Shown here: positions 50,447 through 60,500 of the stretch, in pieces
How the letters are laid out: each line of letters starts with the position of its first letter
Position numbering within the stretch: position 1 is the stretch's first letter
NCBI RefSeq assembly: GCF_905207245.1
Contig: NZ_CAJLKP010000003.1
Coordinates: 105,087 to 169,086, forward strand
DNA from: an uncultured Bacteroides sp.
GTDB taxonomy: Bacteria; Bacteroidota; Bacteroidia; Bacteroidales; Bacteroidaceae
DNA length: 64,000 nt
Reading direction: 5' to 3'
Made by a program: the position numbers and the translations under genes
Notes under the pieces: model-generated
What the model saw: only the letters and a program-made list of their open reading frames with translations
Databases searched by the model: none
Told to the model about the DNA's origin: nothing

Positions 50447-52795
50447 ATGAAAGCAATATTCAAAAAAACAAGCCTGTTACTGCTGAGTGCCCTGATGAGC
50501 ATATCAGCCGCACAGGCACAAAAGTCTCCACTGGACATGGACCGCTTCATCGATGCACTGATGAAGAAAATGACCGTGGAAGAGAAAATCGGTCAGTTGA
50601 ACCTACCTGTCACGGGTGACATCACCACAGGACAGGCAAAGAGCAGCGATGTAGCCACAAAGATTGAAAAAGGAATGGTGGGCGGACTCTTCAACCTGAA
50701 AGGGGTGGACCGCATCCTCGAAGTGCAAAAGCTGGCGGTAGAGAAATCACGCCTCGGCATTCCCCTACTGTTCGGTATGGACGTGATACACGGTTACGAA
50801 ACGATCTTCCCTATCCCACTGGGGTTATCCTGTACATGGGATATGGCAGCCATTGAGAAATCCGCCCGCATCGCAGCCGTCGAAGCAAGTGCCGACGGCA
50901 TCTCCTGGACATTCAGCCCGATGGTAGACATCAGTCGCGACCCACGCTGGGGACGTGTCTCCGAAGGTTCGGGAGAAGACCCTTTCCTGGGAGGAGCTAT
51001 CGCACAGGCAATGGTATACGGATACCAAGGTGCCAATCTGCAAGACCAATTACGCCGCAACGATGAAATCATGGCTTGCGTCAAGCACTTTGCCCTGTAT
51101 GGTGCCGGAGAGGCCGGACGGGACTATAACACAGTAGACATGAGTCGCAACCGGATGTTCAACGAATATATGTACCCGTATGAGGCAGCCGTAGAAGCCG
51201 GTGTGGGCAGTGTGATGGCCTCATTCAATGAAATAGATGGCATACCGGCTACCGGAAACAAGTGGCTGCTGACTGACTTACTCCGCGACAAATGGGGCTT
51301 CCAAGGGTTCGTGGTGACAGACTTCACCGGTATTTCTGAAATGATAGAACATGGCGTCGGTGACCTTCAAACCGTTAGTGCCCTTGCTCTGAATGCCGGA
51401 GTGGATATGGATATGGTAAGCGAAGGTTTCGTGGGTACATTGATGAAATCTATCAAAGAAGGTAAAGTACGGATGGCTACACTGAACGCTGCCTGCCGTC
51501 GGATACTGGAAGCGAAATACAAACTGGGACTATTTGATAATCCTTATAAATACTGTGATGTGAACCGTCCGAAGCGGGATATCTTTACCAAAGAACACCG
51601 CGACGAGGCACGCAAGATAGCTGCCGAAAGCTTTGTATTGCTCAAGAATGACAGCGTAGCCCCTCGCCAACTCGTCTCCTCGTCTCCTCGTCAACTTTCC
51701 CCCCTTCTCCCCCTGGCGAAGCAAGGCACCGTCGCCGTCATCGGTCCCCTCGGCAACAGCCGCAGCAATATGCCCGGCACCTGGAGTGTAGCAGCCCGCC
51801 TCAACGATTATCCTTCACTCTATGAAGGTCTGAAAGAAATGATGGCAGGCAAAGTAAACATCACTTATGCCAAAGGAAGCAACCTTATCGGTGATGCAGC
51901 TTATGAAGAACGTGCCACCATGTTCGGCCGTTCACTGAACCGCGACAATCGCACTGACCAAGAATTATTGGATGAAGCCCTGAAGGTAGCTGCCGGTGCC
52001 GATGTAATCGTAGCCGCACTGGGAGAATCATCAGAAATGAGCGGTGAAAGTTCCAGCCGCACAGAACTCGGTCTGCCCGACGTGCAGCACACTCTGCTGG
52101 AGGCTTTGCTGAAAACCGGAAAACCCGTTGTGCTGACACTCTTCACCGGTCGTCCACTGACGCTTGTTTGGGAAGAGGAGCATGTTCCCGCCATTCTGAA
52201 TGTATGGTTTGGTGGCAGTGAAGCGGCTTATGCGATTGGCGATGTATTGTTCGGTGATGTTAATCCGAGCGGTAAACTGACGATGACTTTCCCGAAGAAT
52301 GTAGGGCAGATACCTTTGTTCTACAATCATAAGAATACCGGACGTCCGTTGGCGGAAGGTAAATGGTTCGAAAAGTTCCGCAGCAATTATCTGGATGTGG
52401 ACAATGAGCCATTGTATCCTTTCGGTTACGGTTTGTCGTACACTACTTTCCAATATAGCGACATTGCCCTGAGCATGCCGGCACTGGGAAAAGATGGTTA
52501 CGTGACAGCCGTAGTCACCGTAACCAATACCGGAAAGCATGACGGTGCAGAAGTGGTGCAACTTTACATCCGCGACCTTGTAGGAAGCATCACCCGCCCT
52601 GTGCGCGAACTGAAAGGTTTCAATAAAATTTTCCTCCGCGCCGGAGAAAGCAAGACGGTATCCTTTAAGATAACCCGTGACCTGCTCCGTTTCTATGATT
52701 ATGACCTGAACTACATAGCAGAACCGGGCGACTTTGACATCATGATTGGCGGAAACAGCCAGGCGGTGAAGACGGCACGGCTGACGCTTAAATGA
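50447..52795 (+). CDS. GH3 beta-glucosidase, duplicated locus copy 1
   Basis: This 782-residue periplasmic glycosidase has a signal peptide (LLLLSALMSISAAQAQ), a GH3 N-terminal barrel with the nucleophile Asp292 in GFVVTDFTGISE, an alpha/beta sandwich with GESSEMSGESSSRTELGLP (acid/base Glu region) and a C-terminal FnIII-like domain. A GH3 of this type in B. thetaiotaomicron (BT3567, from memory) favours beta-1,2-linked sophoro-oligosaccharides, and the GH144-like neighbour supports that. At codons about 405-421 it carries an octad insertion (PRQLVSSSPRQLSP) absent from the paralogue at 62204, where the linker reads EPAGTGQNP. Confidence 0.92.
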   Translation: MKAIFKKTSLLLLSALMSISAAQAQKSPLDMDRFIDALMKKMTVEEKIGQLNLPVTGDITTGQAKSSDVATKIEKGMVGGLFNLKGVDRILEVQKLAVEKSRLGIPLLFGMDVIHGYETIFPIPLGLSCTWDMAAIEKSARIAAVEASADGISWTFSPMVDISRDPRWGRVSEGSGEDPFLGGAIAQAMVYGYQGANLQDQLRRNDEIMACVKHFALYGAGEAGRDYNTVDMSRNRMFNEYMYPYEAAVEAGVGSVMASFNEIDGIPATGNKWLLTDLLRDKWGFQGFVVTDFTGISEMIEHGVGDLQTVSALALNAGVDMDMVSEGFVGTLMKSIKEGKVRMATLNAACRRILEAKYKLGLFDNPYKYCDVNRPKRDIFTKEHRDEARKIAAESFVLLKNDSVAPRQLVSSSPRQLSPLLPLAKQGTVAVIGPLGNSRSNMPGTWSVAARLNDYPSLYEGLKEMMAGKVNITYAKGSNLIGDAAYEERATMFGRSLNRDNRTDQELLDEALKVAAGADVIVAALGESSEMSGESSSRTELGLPDVQHTLLEALLKTGKPVVLTLFTGRPLTLVWEEEHVPAILNVWFGGSEAAYAIGDVLFGDVNPSGKLTMTFPKNVGQIPLFYNHKNTGRPLAEGKWFEKFRSNYLDVDNEPLYPFGYGLSYTTFQYSDIALSMPALGKDGYVTAVVTVTNTGKHDGAEVVQLYIRDLVGSITRPVRELKGFNKIFLRAGESKTVSFKITRDLLRFYDYDLNYIAEPGDFDIMIGGNSQAVKTARLTLK
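51663..51710 (+). repeat. in-frame octad array (CTCGTCTC units) in the GH3 gene
   Basis: Units CTCGCCAA, CTCGTCTC, CTCGTCTC, CTCGTCAA follow one another, then degrade. CTCGTCAACT is the complement of the arm start of the octad palindrome at 45581, so this is a half-element lodged in a coding linker. Confidence 0.75.
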
Positions 52796-52801
52796 TAATT
52801 A

Positions 52802-52895
52802 AATGAAGAACTAAAAATGAAGAATGAAGAATTTGGCTGCGCTATACAAGCATGCCGCAAGGTAATTCTTCATTCTTCATTTTTAGTTCTTCATT
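52802..52895 (+). repeat. intergenic palindromic element, GAATGAA type, copy 2
   Basis: Arms of ATGAAGA-like heptads and exact complements surround the core GGCTGCGCTATACAAGC then ATGCCGCAAGG. It fills nearly the whole gap between the GH3 and GH144-like genes. A copy of the same type is inside the FAD/Fe-S gene at 28475. Confidence 0.92.
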
Positions 52896-52913
52896 CTTAA
52901 TACCTTTATATAT

Positions 52914-54284
52914 ATGAAACAAACCCTGTCTTTTCTTCCTCTTCTCCTCTTCCTGCTCCTCCCCGGAGCCTGTAAGAATCCGAAAACAGGAAGCACTGTT
53001 CAACTTACCGACGATGCCCTTATGGACACCGTCCAACGGACCACCTTCAACTATTTCTGGGATGGTGCCGAACCCAACAGCGGTCTTGCTCCCGAACGTA
53101 TCCACATGGATGGCATCTATCCCGAAAAAGACCAGAACGTAGTTACCTCCGGCGGTAGCGGCTTCGGCATCATGGCCCTGCTCTCCGGCATCGACCGTGG
53201 CTACATCACTCGCACCGAAGGTCTCGACCGCATGGAAAAGATAGTCTCTTTCCTCGAAAAAGCCGACCGCTTCCACGGAGCCTATCCCCATTGGTGGTAT
53301 GGAAATACCGGAAAAGTAAAACCCTTCGGACAAAAAGACAACGGCGGTGACCTCGTAGAAACCGCTTTCCTCATGCAAGGATTACTTACCGTACATCAAT
53401 ATTACACCAATGCTATCGGAAATAGAAAAGATTCCTCCCGGGCAGACAGCATCCTGACAACAAAGGAACAAGCCCTTGCCCAACGCATAGATACCCTCTG
53501 GCGCGATGTAGACTGGAATTTCTACCGCCAAGGCGACCAGAATGTGCTCTACTGGCATTGGAGCCCCGAATACGGCTGGGCCATGAACTTCCCCGTTCAC
53601 GGCTACAACGAATGCCTCATCATGTACATCCTTGCCGCCGCCTCACCTACTCACGGAGTCCCTGCCGCCGTCTATCATGATGGCTGGGCACAGAACGGCG
53701 CCATCGTCGAACCCCATAAAGTGGAAGGCATCGAACTTCATTTACGTTACCAAGGTTGTGAAGCCGGTCCCCTCTTCTGGGCCCACTATTCCTTTCTCGG
53801 TCTCAATCCCACAGGATTGAAAGATGAATACTGCGCCAGCTACTTTGATGAAATGCGTAACCTGACGCTCGTCAACCGTGCCTACTGTGTCCGCAACCCG
53901 AAACACTGGAAAGGTTTCGGCGTTGACTGCTGGGGCTTGACCGCCAGCTACTCCGTCAACGGCTACGCTGCCCACATGCCGAATGAGAAGGACGACCACG
54001 GTGTCATCTCCCCCACTGCCGCCCTCTCGTCCATCGTCTATACCCCGGAGCAATCACTCGCCGTGATGCGCCACCTCTATGGAATGGGCGACAAAGTCTT
54101 CGGTCCTTACGGTTTCTACGATGCTTTCAGCGAAACAGAGAACTGGTATCCCAAACGGTATCTCGCCATCGACCAAGGCCCGATAGCCGTAATGATAGAG
54201 AATTATCGCACCGGACTACTCTGGAAACTTTTCATGAGCCATCCGGATGTACAGGCTGGATTAAAGAAGTTGGGATTCCAATAA
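52914..54284 (+). CDS. GH144-like beta-1,2-glucanase (glucoamylase-like fold) lipoprotein
   Basis: This 456-residue lipoprotein (lipobox LPGAC) has an (alpha/alpha)6-barrel of the glycoamylase-like type. Segments TFNYFWDGAEPNSGLAPERI, GGSGFGIMALLSGIDRGYIT, YPHWWYGNTG, NGGDLVETAFLMQGLL and FPVHGYNECLIMYILAAASP match GH144 proteins as I know them. That family contains endo-beta-1,2-glucanases and a Parabacteroides sophorose-releasing exo-enzyme. It would cut beta-1,2-glucan for uptake by the SusCD pair and final hydrolysis by GH3. It is present once between the two locus copies. Family assignment is by pattern and needs a profile search for certainty. Confidence 0.8.
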   Translation: MKQTLSFLPLLLFLLLPGACKNPKTGSTVQLTDDALMDTVQRTTFNYFWDGAEPNSGLAPERIHMDGIYPEKDQNVVTSGGSGFGIMALLSGIDRGYITRTEGLDRMEKIVSFLEKADRFHGAYPHWWYGNTGKVKPFGQKDNGGDLVETAFLMQGLLTVHQYYTNAIGNRKDSSRADSILTTKEQALAQRIDTLWRDVDWNFYRQGDQNVLYWHWSPEYGWAMNFPVHGYNECLIMYILAAASPTHGVPAAVYHDGWAQNGAIVEPHKVEGIELHLRYQGCEAGPLFWAHYSFLGLNPTGLKDEYCASYFDEMRNLTLVNRAYCVRNPKHWKGFGVDCWGLTASYSVNGYAAHMPNEKDDHGVISPTAALSSIVYTPEQSLAVMRHLYGMGDKVFGPYGFYDAFSETENWYPKRYLAIDQGPIAVMIENYRTGLLWKLFMSHPDVQAGLKKLGFQ

Positions 54285-54304
54285 AACCCCATTAGGAAAA
54301 AGTT

Positions 54305-54366
54305 TTCTCATTACGATGAGAAGTTATTCTCATCACGGTGAGAAAACTTTCTCATCGTAATGAGAA
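54305..54366 (+). promoter_or_regulatory. three 18-bp palindromes at exact 22-bp period
   Basis: TTCTCATTACGATGAGAA (54305), TTCTCATCACGGTGAGAA (54327) and TTCTCATCGTAATGAGAA (54349) each form a dyad with a 4-nt centre and are separated by 4-nt spacers. The third is the exact reverse complement of the first. The array ends 6 bp before the promoter of the regulator gene. It could be a triple operator on one face of the helix, or a strong bidirectional terminator after the GH144-like gene. Confidence 0.75.
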
Positions 54367-54371
54367 TTTTA

Positions 54372-54403
54372 TTTTCATTGAAACCCGAAATTAATTATCT
54401 TTG
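54372..54403 (+). promoter_or_regulatory. promoter of the propeller/LuxR regulator
   Basis: TATCTTTG at 54396-54403 with a TTTT (54372-54375) about 20 bp upstream, 53 nt before the start at 54457. Confidence 0.65.
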
Positions 54404-54456
54404 TCGCAAGAACAACTGTAAGGTCGTGACCTTAGCTAACCTTTATTCAACCTGTT

Positions 54457-57285
54457 ATGGACATCCTAAAGTATATATTCGTCACCTTTGTGTCCCTCTT
54501 CACTTGCACCACGATAACTGCCAATCAGAAACCATATGTTACCAACCTGTCACGTGACAAATATCACGGAGCCAACAAGAACTGGTCTATCGGACAGGAT
54601 GAAAAAGGTATCATGTACTTTGGCAATGCTATCGGTCTGCTGGAATCCGACGGTATGGAATGGCGACTCTTCCAGACACCGGACGCCAACATTGTGCGTG
54701 CCATAGCCGTAGCCGATCATCAGACCATCTACAGCGGTGGCTCCGAAGACCTGGGACGCTGGGACCGTGACCAGTCGGGACAACTGAAATACACTTCCCT
54801 GAAAGGACTGCTCAAAGAAAACAACGCACTTGACAACCAAAGTTTCTGGCGCATCTGGATAGTGGAGGATAAAGTCTACTTTCAATCTTTCAGCCATGTC
54901 TATATGTACGACCATCAAACGCTCACCCTTGTAGATGGGCCTACCGACCTGCTGTTATTACTGAAAGTGCGCGATGAATACTGGATACAAGAAATGTACG
55001 GTCCGCTCTACCAACTGAACCATCTGTCACTCAACAAAATACCCGGAAGCGATTTTTTAAACGGTACCATTACCCGCGTCATTCTGCCCTATGGTACAAA
55101 CCGCTACCTGATAGGAACCTCTACCGGAGAAATCTACATCTATGATAAGAAAACCTTCATCCCCTGGAACCCTTCCCTCTCACGCCAACTGCAAGGGCAA
55201 GAATTAAATTGCGGCATCTATTCTTCCAAGCGGAACACGTATTATCTGGGTACACAGCTTAGTGGCGTATATGAAGTAGATACCCAAGGGAATATCTTGA
55301 ACCACTTCTCTTCTGCCAACTCATTGCAGAACAACACCATTCTGTCCTTGTATGAAGACAATCAGAACAACGTCTGGGCAGCTATGGACCGTGGACTCGC
55401 CTATATCCGCTATACCGACGGATTAAGCTATTACCGCTCTACCGACGGCGGATTCGGTGCTGTCTACGATGCCACCATCTGGCACGGCAATCTGCTTGTC
55501 GGCACCAATCAGGGCATCTATTATACGGCTCAGAAGAAAATTGACGATCTGGATATGTTCTCTTCTCTCAAATTGATAGAAGGCACCCAGGGACAAGTAT
55601 GGTCTTTCCAGCAAATGGATGGACGATTATTCTGCGGCCACACGAACGGCCTGATCGAAATCCTCCCCGACTTGCGCATCCGCCAGCCCTACCGCATCAA
55701 TACCGGGGTCTTCCGCACCCTGGAAGCAACCATCAACGGAAAACAAATACAAATCATCGTCACCTACAAAGACCTTCTCATACTGAACCAGTCCACCGGA
55801 GAACTGAATTCCATGGGACAAATATCCGACCCCATATCCAATGCCGAAGTAGACCATTTGGGGAATATATGGTTAGAGACTACCAGCCGGGGTGTTTATA
55901 AATGCCGCCTGAATGATGAGCTGAACGCCTTCCGTTATTATACGTATTATGGTAAGAAAGAGGATAATTTGCTACCCGAACACCTGCGACTCTTCAAATC
56001 AGGCGGACGCATCCTGTTCCTGGGTGATGACCGGTTCTATATATATAATGAGGGGAATGACGACCTGCAGTTGGAACAACACCTGAACCAATGCTTTAAA
56101 GACATACACAATCTTAAACGCATTATCCCCTTCAACAGCGAAGAAAGTTGGGCTACTACAGGCTCTTCCGTCTACCTCTTCTTCTATGACGGTTACATTG
56201 CCCGTATCAAGGAAGCATATAAAATAGAAGCGGATAATCTTTCCTTGGTCACCGCCTATGAAAATGCCGCTGTACTCAACGACTCTTTGTCATTGATCTG
56301 TCTGGATGCAGGCTTTATCCTTCATAATGTTTACCGCAGCAAGCGCCAGACAGTGGAGCTATCTGCACCCAACCTGGAGTTTGTTCACACGGGAACAGGA
56401 ACGTACACAGGTTATGTAGACCTTAGCGAACCTATCCATGTTCCCTACAAAGACAATACAGTCACCGTGGGCTTCTCCGTCAATGCCGCTTTCGCCGGCA
56501 ATCTCTTCGTACAATACCAGTTGGAAGAAGTAGATAGTACCTGGAGTGCCTCCGAGCGGCGGAACAGCATATCCTATGCCCGTCTGCCCCAAGGGACATA
56601 TACGCTACGACTTCGCACCACAGACGGATTGAACAACTATTCACCCGATACCCTCCTGACATTCGAAGTTCTTCCTCCCTGGTATAATACCATCTGGTGG
56701 TACCTCACCTGCTGCGGATTCATTATCATCACCCTGTGTGTTACTTTCTATCTGATGAAACGGCGTTTACAGATTAAACATCTGCGTCGCATGAAAGCTC
56801 AGGAAGCCGCATACCTGCGTTCACTGAACGAACAACTGCAAAATGAGATTGAGGAAAAGGATGCCGAACTCTTCACCCAAACATCTTTCATCATCCATAA
56901 GAATGAACTGATACTGAAACTGAAAGAGATTGTTGATGAAATATGCGCCCGGAATACGCAAAAAGGATTGATACCTTTCTATCAAAAAATAAACACCTTA
57001 CTCGCCAATAACCTCGATACGGAAGATGACTGGAAAATGTTCCTTATCAAGTTCGAACAGAAGCATCGCAATTTCTTCAAACGCCTGAAAGAAATGCACC
57101 CGCAGCTCACAAACAATGACCTGCGCCTGTGTGCCTGCCTCAAACTGAACATGGAAACCAAAGACATTGCCTCCCTGATGAACCTTTCAGTGCGAGCGGT
57201 GGAGAATAACCGATACCGATTACGGAAAAAATTCAATTTGCAACCTACTCAAAACCTGAATGAGTACTTCTTAAGTATAGACTGA
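54457..57285 (+). CDS. membrane-spanning propeller/Y_Y_Y sensor with LuxR-type HTH
   Basis: This 942-residue regulator of the locus combines an N-terminal signal, a periplasmic two-component-regulator-type beta-propeller (from about residue 30 to 640, with blade motifs such as DNQNNVWAAMDRGLAYI), a Y_Y_Y domain (about 680-740), one transmembrane helix (about 743-768), a coiled coil and a C-terminal LuxR/GerE-type helix-turn-helix (HPQLTNNDLRLCACLKLNM then TKDIASLMNLSVRAVENNRY). There is no histidine kinase or receiver domain, so it senses glycan outside and binds DNA from the membrane in one chain, as SusR does. It lies between the two susCD-GH3 copies and probably controls both. Confidence 0.9.
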   Translation: MDILKYIFVTFVSLFTCTTITANQKPYVTNLSRDKYHGANKNWSIGQDEKGIMYFGNAIGLLESDGMEWRLFQTPDANIVRAIAVADHQTIYSGGSEDLGRWDRDQSGQLKYTSLKGLLKENNALDNQSFWRIWIVEDKVYFQSFSHVYMYDHQTLTLVDGPTDLLLLLKVRDEYWIQEMYGPLYQLNHLSLNKIPGSDFLNGTITRVILPYGTNRYLIGTSTGEIYIYDKKTFIPWNPSLSRQLQGQELNCGIYSSKRNTYYLGTQLSGVYEVDTQGNILNHFSSANSLQNNTILSLYEDNQNNVWAAMDRGLAYIRYTDGLSYYRSTDGGFGAVYDATIWHGNLLVGTNQGIYYTAQKKIDDLDMFSSLKLIEGTQGQVWSFQQMDGRLFCGHTNGLIEILPDLRIRQPYRINTGVFRTLEATINGKQIQIIVTYKDLLILNQSTGELNSMGQISDPISNAEVDHLGNIWLETTSRGVYKCRLNDELNAFRYYTYYGKKEDNLLPEHLRLFKSGGRILFLGDDRFYIYNEGNDDLQLEQHLNQCFKDIHNLKRIIPFNSEESWATTGSSVYLFFYDGYIARIKEAYKIEADNLSLVTAYENAAVLNDSLSLICLDAGFILHNVYRSKRQTVELSAPNLEFVHTGTGTYTGYVDLSEPIHVPYKDNTVTVGFSVNAAFAGNLFVQYQLEEVDSTWSASERRNSISYARLPQGTYTLRLRTTDGLNNYSPDTLLTFEVLPPWYNTIWWYLTCCGFIIITLCVTFYLMKRRLQIKHLRRMKAQEAAYLRSLNEQLQNEIEEKDAELFTQTSFIIHKNELILKLKEIVDEICARNTQKGLIPFYQKINTLLANNLDTEDDWKMFLIKFEQKHRNFFKRLKEMHPQLTNNDLRLCACLKLNMETKDIASLMNLSVRAVENNRYRLRKKFNLQPTQNLNEYFLSID

Positions 57286-57294
57286 CACAAAACG

Positions 57295-57330
57295 ATAAGC
57301 CACTCAAAACGAGTGGCTTATTTTGTTTTG
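57295..57330 (+). terminator. terminator after the regulator gene
   Basis: A stem ATAAGCCACTC / GAGTGGCTTAT with a 5-nt loop is followed by TTTTGTTTTG, 10 bp after the stop codon. Confidence 0.85.
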
Positions 57331-57395
57331 AGTAGTAAAAGTGTAGTCATTCATTTGTTAAAAGATAGGGATATGTATTGGTGGTGAACCTCTTT

Positions 57396-57428
57396 TTTGT
57401 GCCTGGTCTATTTCCATTCATACTTTTG
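57396..57428 (+). promoter_or_regulatory. promoter of the second susC operon
   Basis: TTTG (57396-57399) and TACTTTTG (57421-57428) are 21 bp apart, 78 nt before the susC start. Confidence 0.65.
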
Positions 57429-57506
57429 CCCACAGATTTAATTCTCGCAGAAATCAGATGCGAGGGATTGAATCAGAACTGAGTTATCCACTAAAAATTT
57501 AATGCA

Positions 57507-60500
57507 ATGAAGAAAAAAACACTTCTTCCCCTGGAGAAAGCCTCATGGCTTAAAAGTTTATTTCTATTAGTGTGCCTCCTACTTTCCGGCACCACTGTAT
57601 TCGCTCAAGAAAAAACCGTGACCGGTGTTGTCACCGATTCATTCAACGAGCCGTTAATCGGAGTATCTATTGTAGTGCAAGGCACCAGCAACGGTGTGGT
57701 GACCGATATGAATGGAAAGTATTCCATCAAGGCTACCCCGGGTTCCACCCTCCAATTCTCATACGTAGGTATGGAAAAACAAAGCATCAAAGTAGGCAAC
57801 CAGAATGTCATCAACGTCCAGTTGAAAGATGATTCGCAGATGCTTGCCGAAACAGTAGTTATCGGTTACGGTAGTGCCAAGAAGCGTGACCTTACAGGCT
57901 CCATCACCAACATTAAAGGTGACGAGATTGCCAACAAACCGGTTGCGAATCCACTATCCGCCCTGCAAGGGAAAGTGGCCGGTGTGCAGGTCATCAACTC
58001 CGGTAAGGCCGGTGAAGACCCCGAAATCCGTGTACGTGGAACAAACTCCATCAACGGTTACAAGCCTTTGTATGTAGTAGACGGTTTGTTTAATGACAAC
58101 ATCAATTTCCTGAACCCGCAGGACATCGAGTCTATGGAAATCCTGAAAGACCCGTCTTCACTCGCCATCTTCGGTGTGCGTGGTGCCAACGGTGTTATCA
58201 TCATCACCACCAAAAAGGCCAAAGTGGGACAGACCCGCGTAAACATCAACGGTTCGTTCGGCTTCAAGAGTGTACCCAACCAGATTGAAATGGTGGATGC
58301 AGCCGGCTTCAAAGAACTGTATAACGAGCAGTTAAGAAATGAAGGCAGTCCCGAATTCGACTTCACAGGCTGGAACGGAAACACCAACTGGCAGGACGAA
58401 ATCTTCCAAACAGGATTCATTACCAACAACAACGTCAGCATCACAGGCGCTTCGGAGAAGCACAGCTTCTACCTCGGTGCAGGTTATGCCTACGAACAAG
58501 GTAACATCAAGAATGAGAAGTACAGCAAAATCACTTTGAGTGTCAGCAATGAATATAAACTGACTGATAATTTCAGAGTTGGTTTCCAGTTCAACGGCGC
58601 ACGCATATTACCCGCCGATACCAAGACTGTAACCACCGCCGTTCGTGCCACTCCGGTAGCTACGGTGTTCAACGACCAATATGGTCTCTACACTACCCTG
58701 CCCGAATTCCAGAAAGCGCAGATGAACAACCCGATGGTGGATGTTGACCTGAAAGCCAATACCACGAAAGCAGAAAACTACCGTGGTTCGGGTAACGTAT
58801 ATGCTGAATGGGACTTCCTGAAACATTTCCAGTTCAAAGCTATGTTCTCTATGGATTACGCATCGAACAACAGCCGCAAGTACACTCCTATCATCCAGGT
58901 ATATGATGCCAGTGCAGAAGGAAGTGTGGTTACGCTGGGCGATGGTAAAACCGGTGTCAGTCAGGCAAAACAGACAGAAATGAAAACGCAAAGTGATTAT
59001 CTGTTGACCTACACCAACACATGGGGTGAACACAACCTGACGGCTACCGCAGGTTTCACTACCTATTTCAACAAACTGGAACAACTGGGAGCTGCCCGCG
59101 CACAAGGTGTAGGTCTGGTAATTCCTGATAATTCTGATAAATGGTATGTCAGCATTGGTGACGCAGGTACTGCCACCAACGAGAGCACACAATGGGAACG
59201 CGCCACCGTATCCATGCTGGGACGTATCCTCTACAACTACAAAGGCAGATATTTATTCAATGGTTCGTTCCGCCGTGACGGTTCTTCAGCTTTCTCTTAT
59301 ACAGGTAACCAATGGCAGAACTTCTACTCGGTAGGTGCCGGTTGGCTGATGAGCGAAGAAGCTTTCATGAAAGATATCACCTGGCTGGATATGTTGAAAC
59401 TGAAAGGTTCATGGGGTACACTGGGCAACCAGAATCTGGACAAAGCCTATCCCGCAGAACCTCTGCTGAGCAATGCATACTCTGCTGTATTCGGAACTCC
59501 CTCTGCCGTTTATCCCGGTTATCAGCTTTCTTACCTACCCAATGCCTCTCTGAGATGGGAAAAGGTGGAAGCATGGGAAGTAGGTGCAGAAGCCAACTTC
59601 TTCCGCAACCGCTTACATCTGGAAGGTGTATACTACAAGAAAACAACGAAAGACCTGCTCGCTGAAGTACCGGGTATCTCCGGAACCGTGCCGGGTATTG
59701 GTAACCTCGGTTCTATCGAGAACAAAGGTATCGAACTTGCTATCAACTGGCGCGACCAAATCGGTGACTGGAACTATAGCATCGGCGGTAACCTGACTAC
59801 CATTAAGAATAAAGTATTGAGCCTTGTACAAGAAGGTTACTCCATCATCGCGGGCGACAAGAGCCAAAGCTACACCATGGCCGGTTACCCAATCGGCTAC
59901 TTCTATGGTTACAAAGTGGAAGGTGTTTACCAGAGCCAGACCGATATAGACAACTCACCGAAAAATACACTGGCAACCGTAACTCCGGGCGACCTGAAAT
60001 TCGTAGACGTGGATGGTAATGGTGAAATCACTCCTGCCGACCGTACCATGATTGGTAATCCGACTCCGGACGTGACTTACGGCATCAACCTCAACGTAGG
60101 GTACAAGAACTGGGAGCTGGGCATCGACATGATGGGACAGGCCGGTAATGAAATCTACCGCACATGGGACAACTACAACTGGAGCCAGTTCAACTTCATG
60201 AAACAACGTCTGGACCGTTGGCACGGCGAAGGCACCAGCAACAGTCAACCGTTGCTCAACATGAAGCATACCATCAACAACCTGAACTCTGAATATTACA
60301 TCGAGGACGGCAGTTTCTTCCGCATCCGTAACGTACAGTTGGCTTACAACTTCGACAAGACCTTGCTCTCCAAAATCGGAGTACAGGCACTCAAACTGTA
60401 TGCTAACGTTCAGAACCTGAAGACCTGGAAGCATAACACCGGTTATACTCCCGAATTGGGTGGTACGGCTATTGCATTCGGCGTAGACGATGGCAGCTAT

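Noticed and set aside
28475..52895. Palindromic elements as insertion sequences
   Set aside because: They are 65-100 bp, with no transposase and no clear target duplications that I could see.
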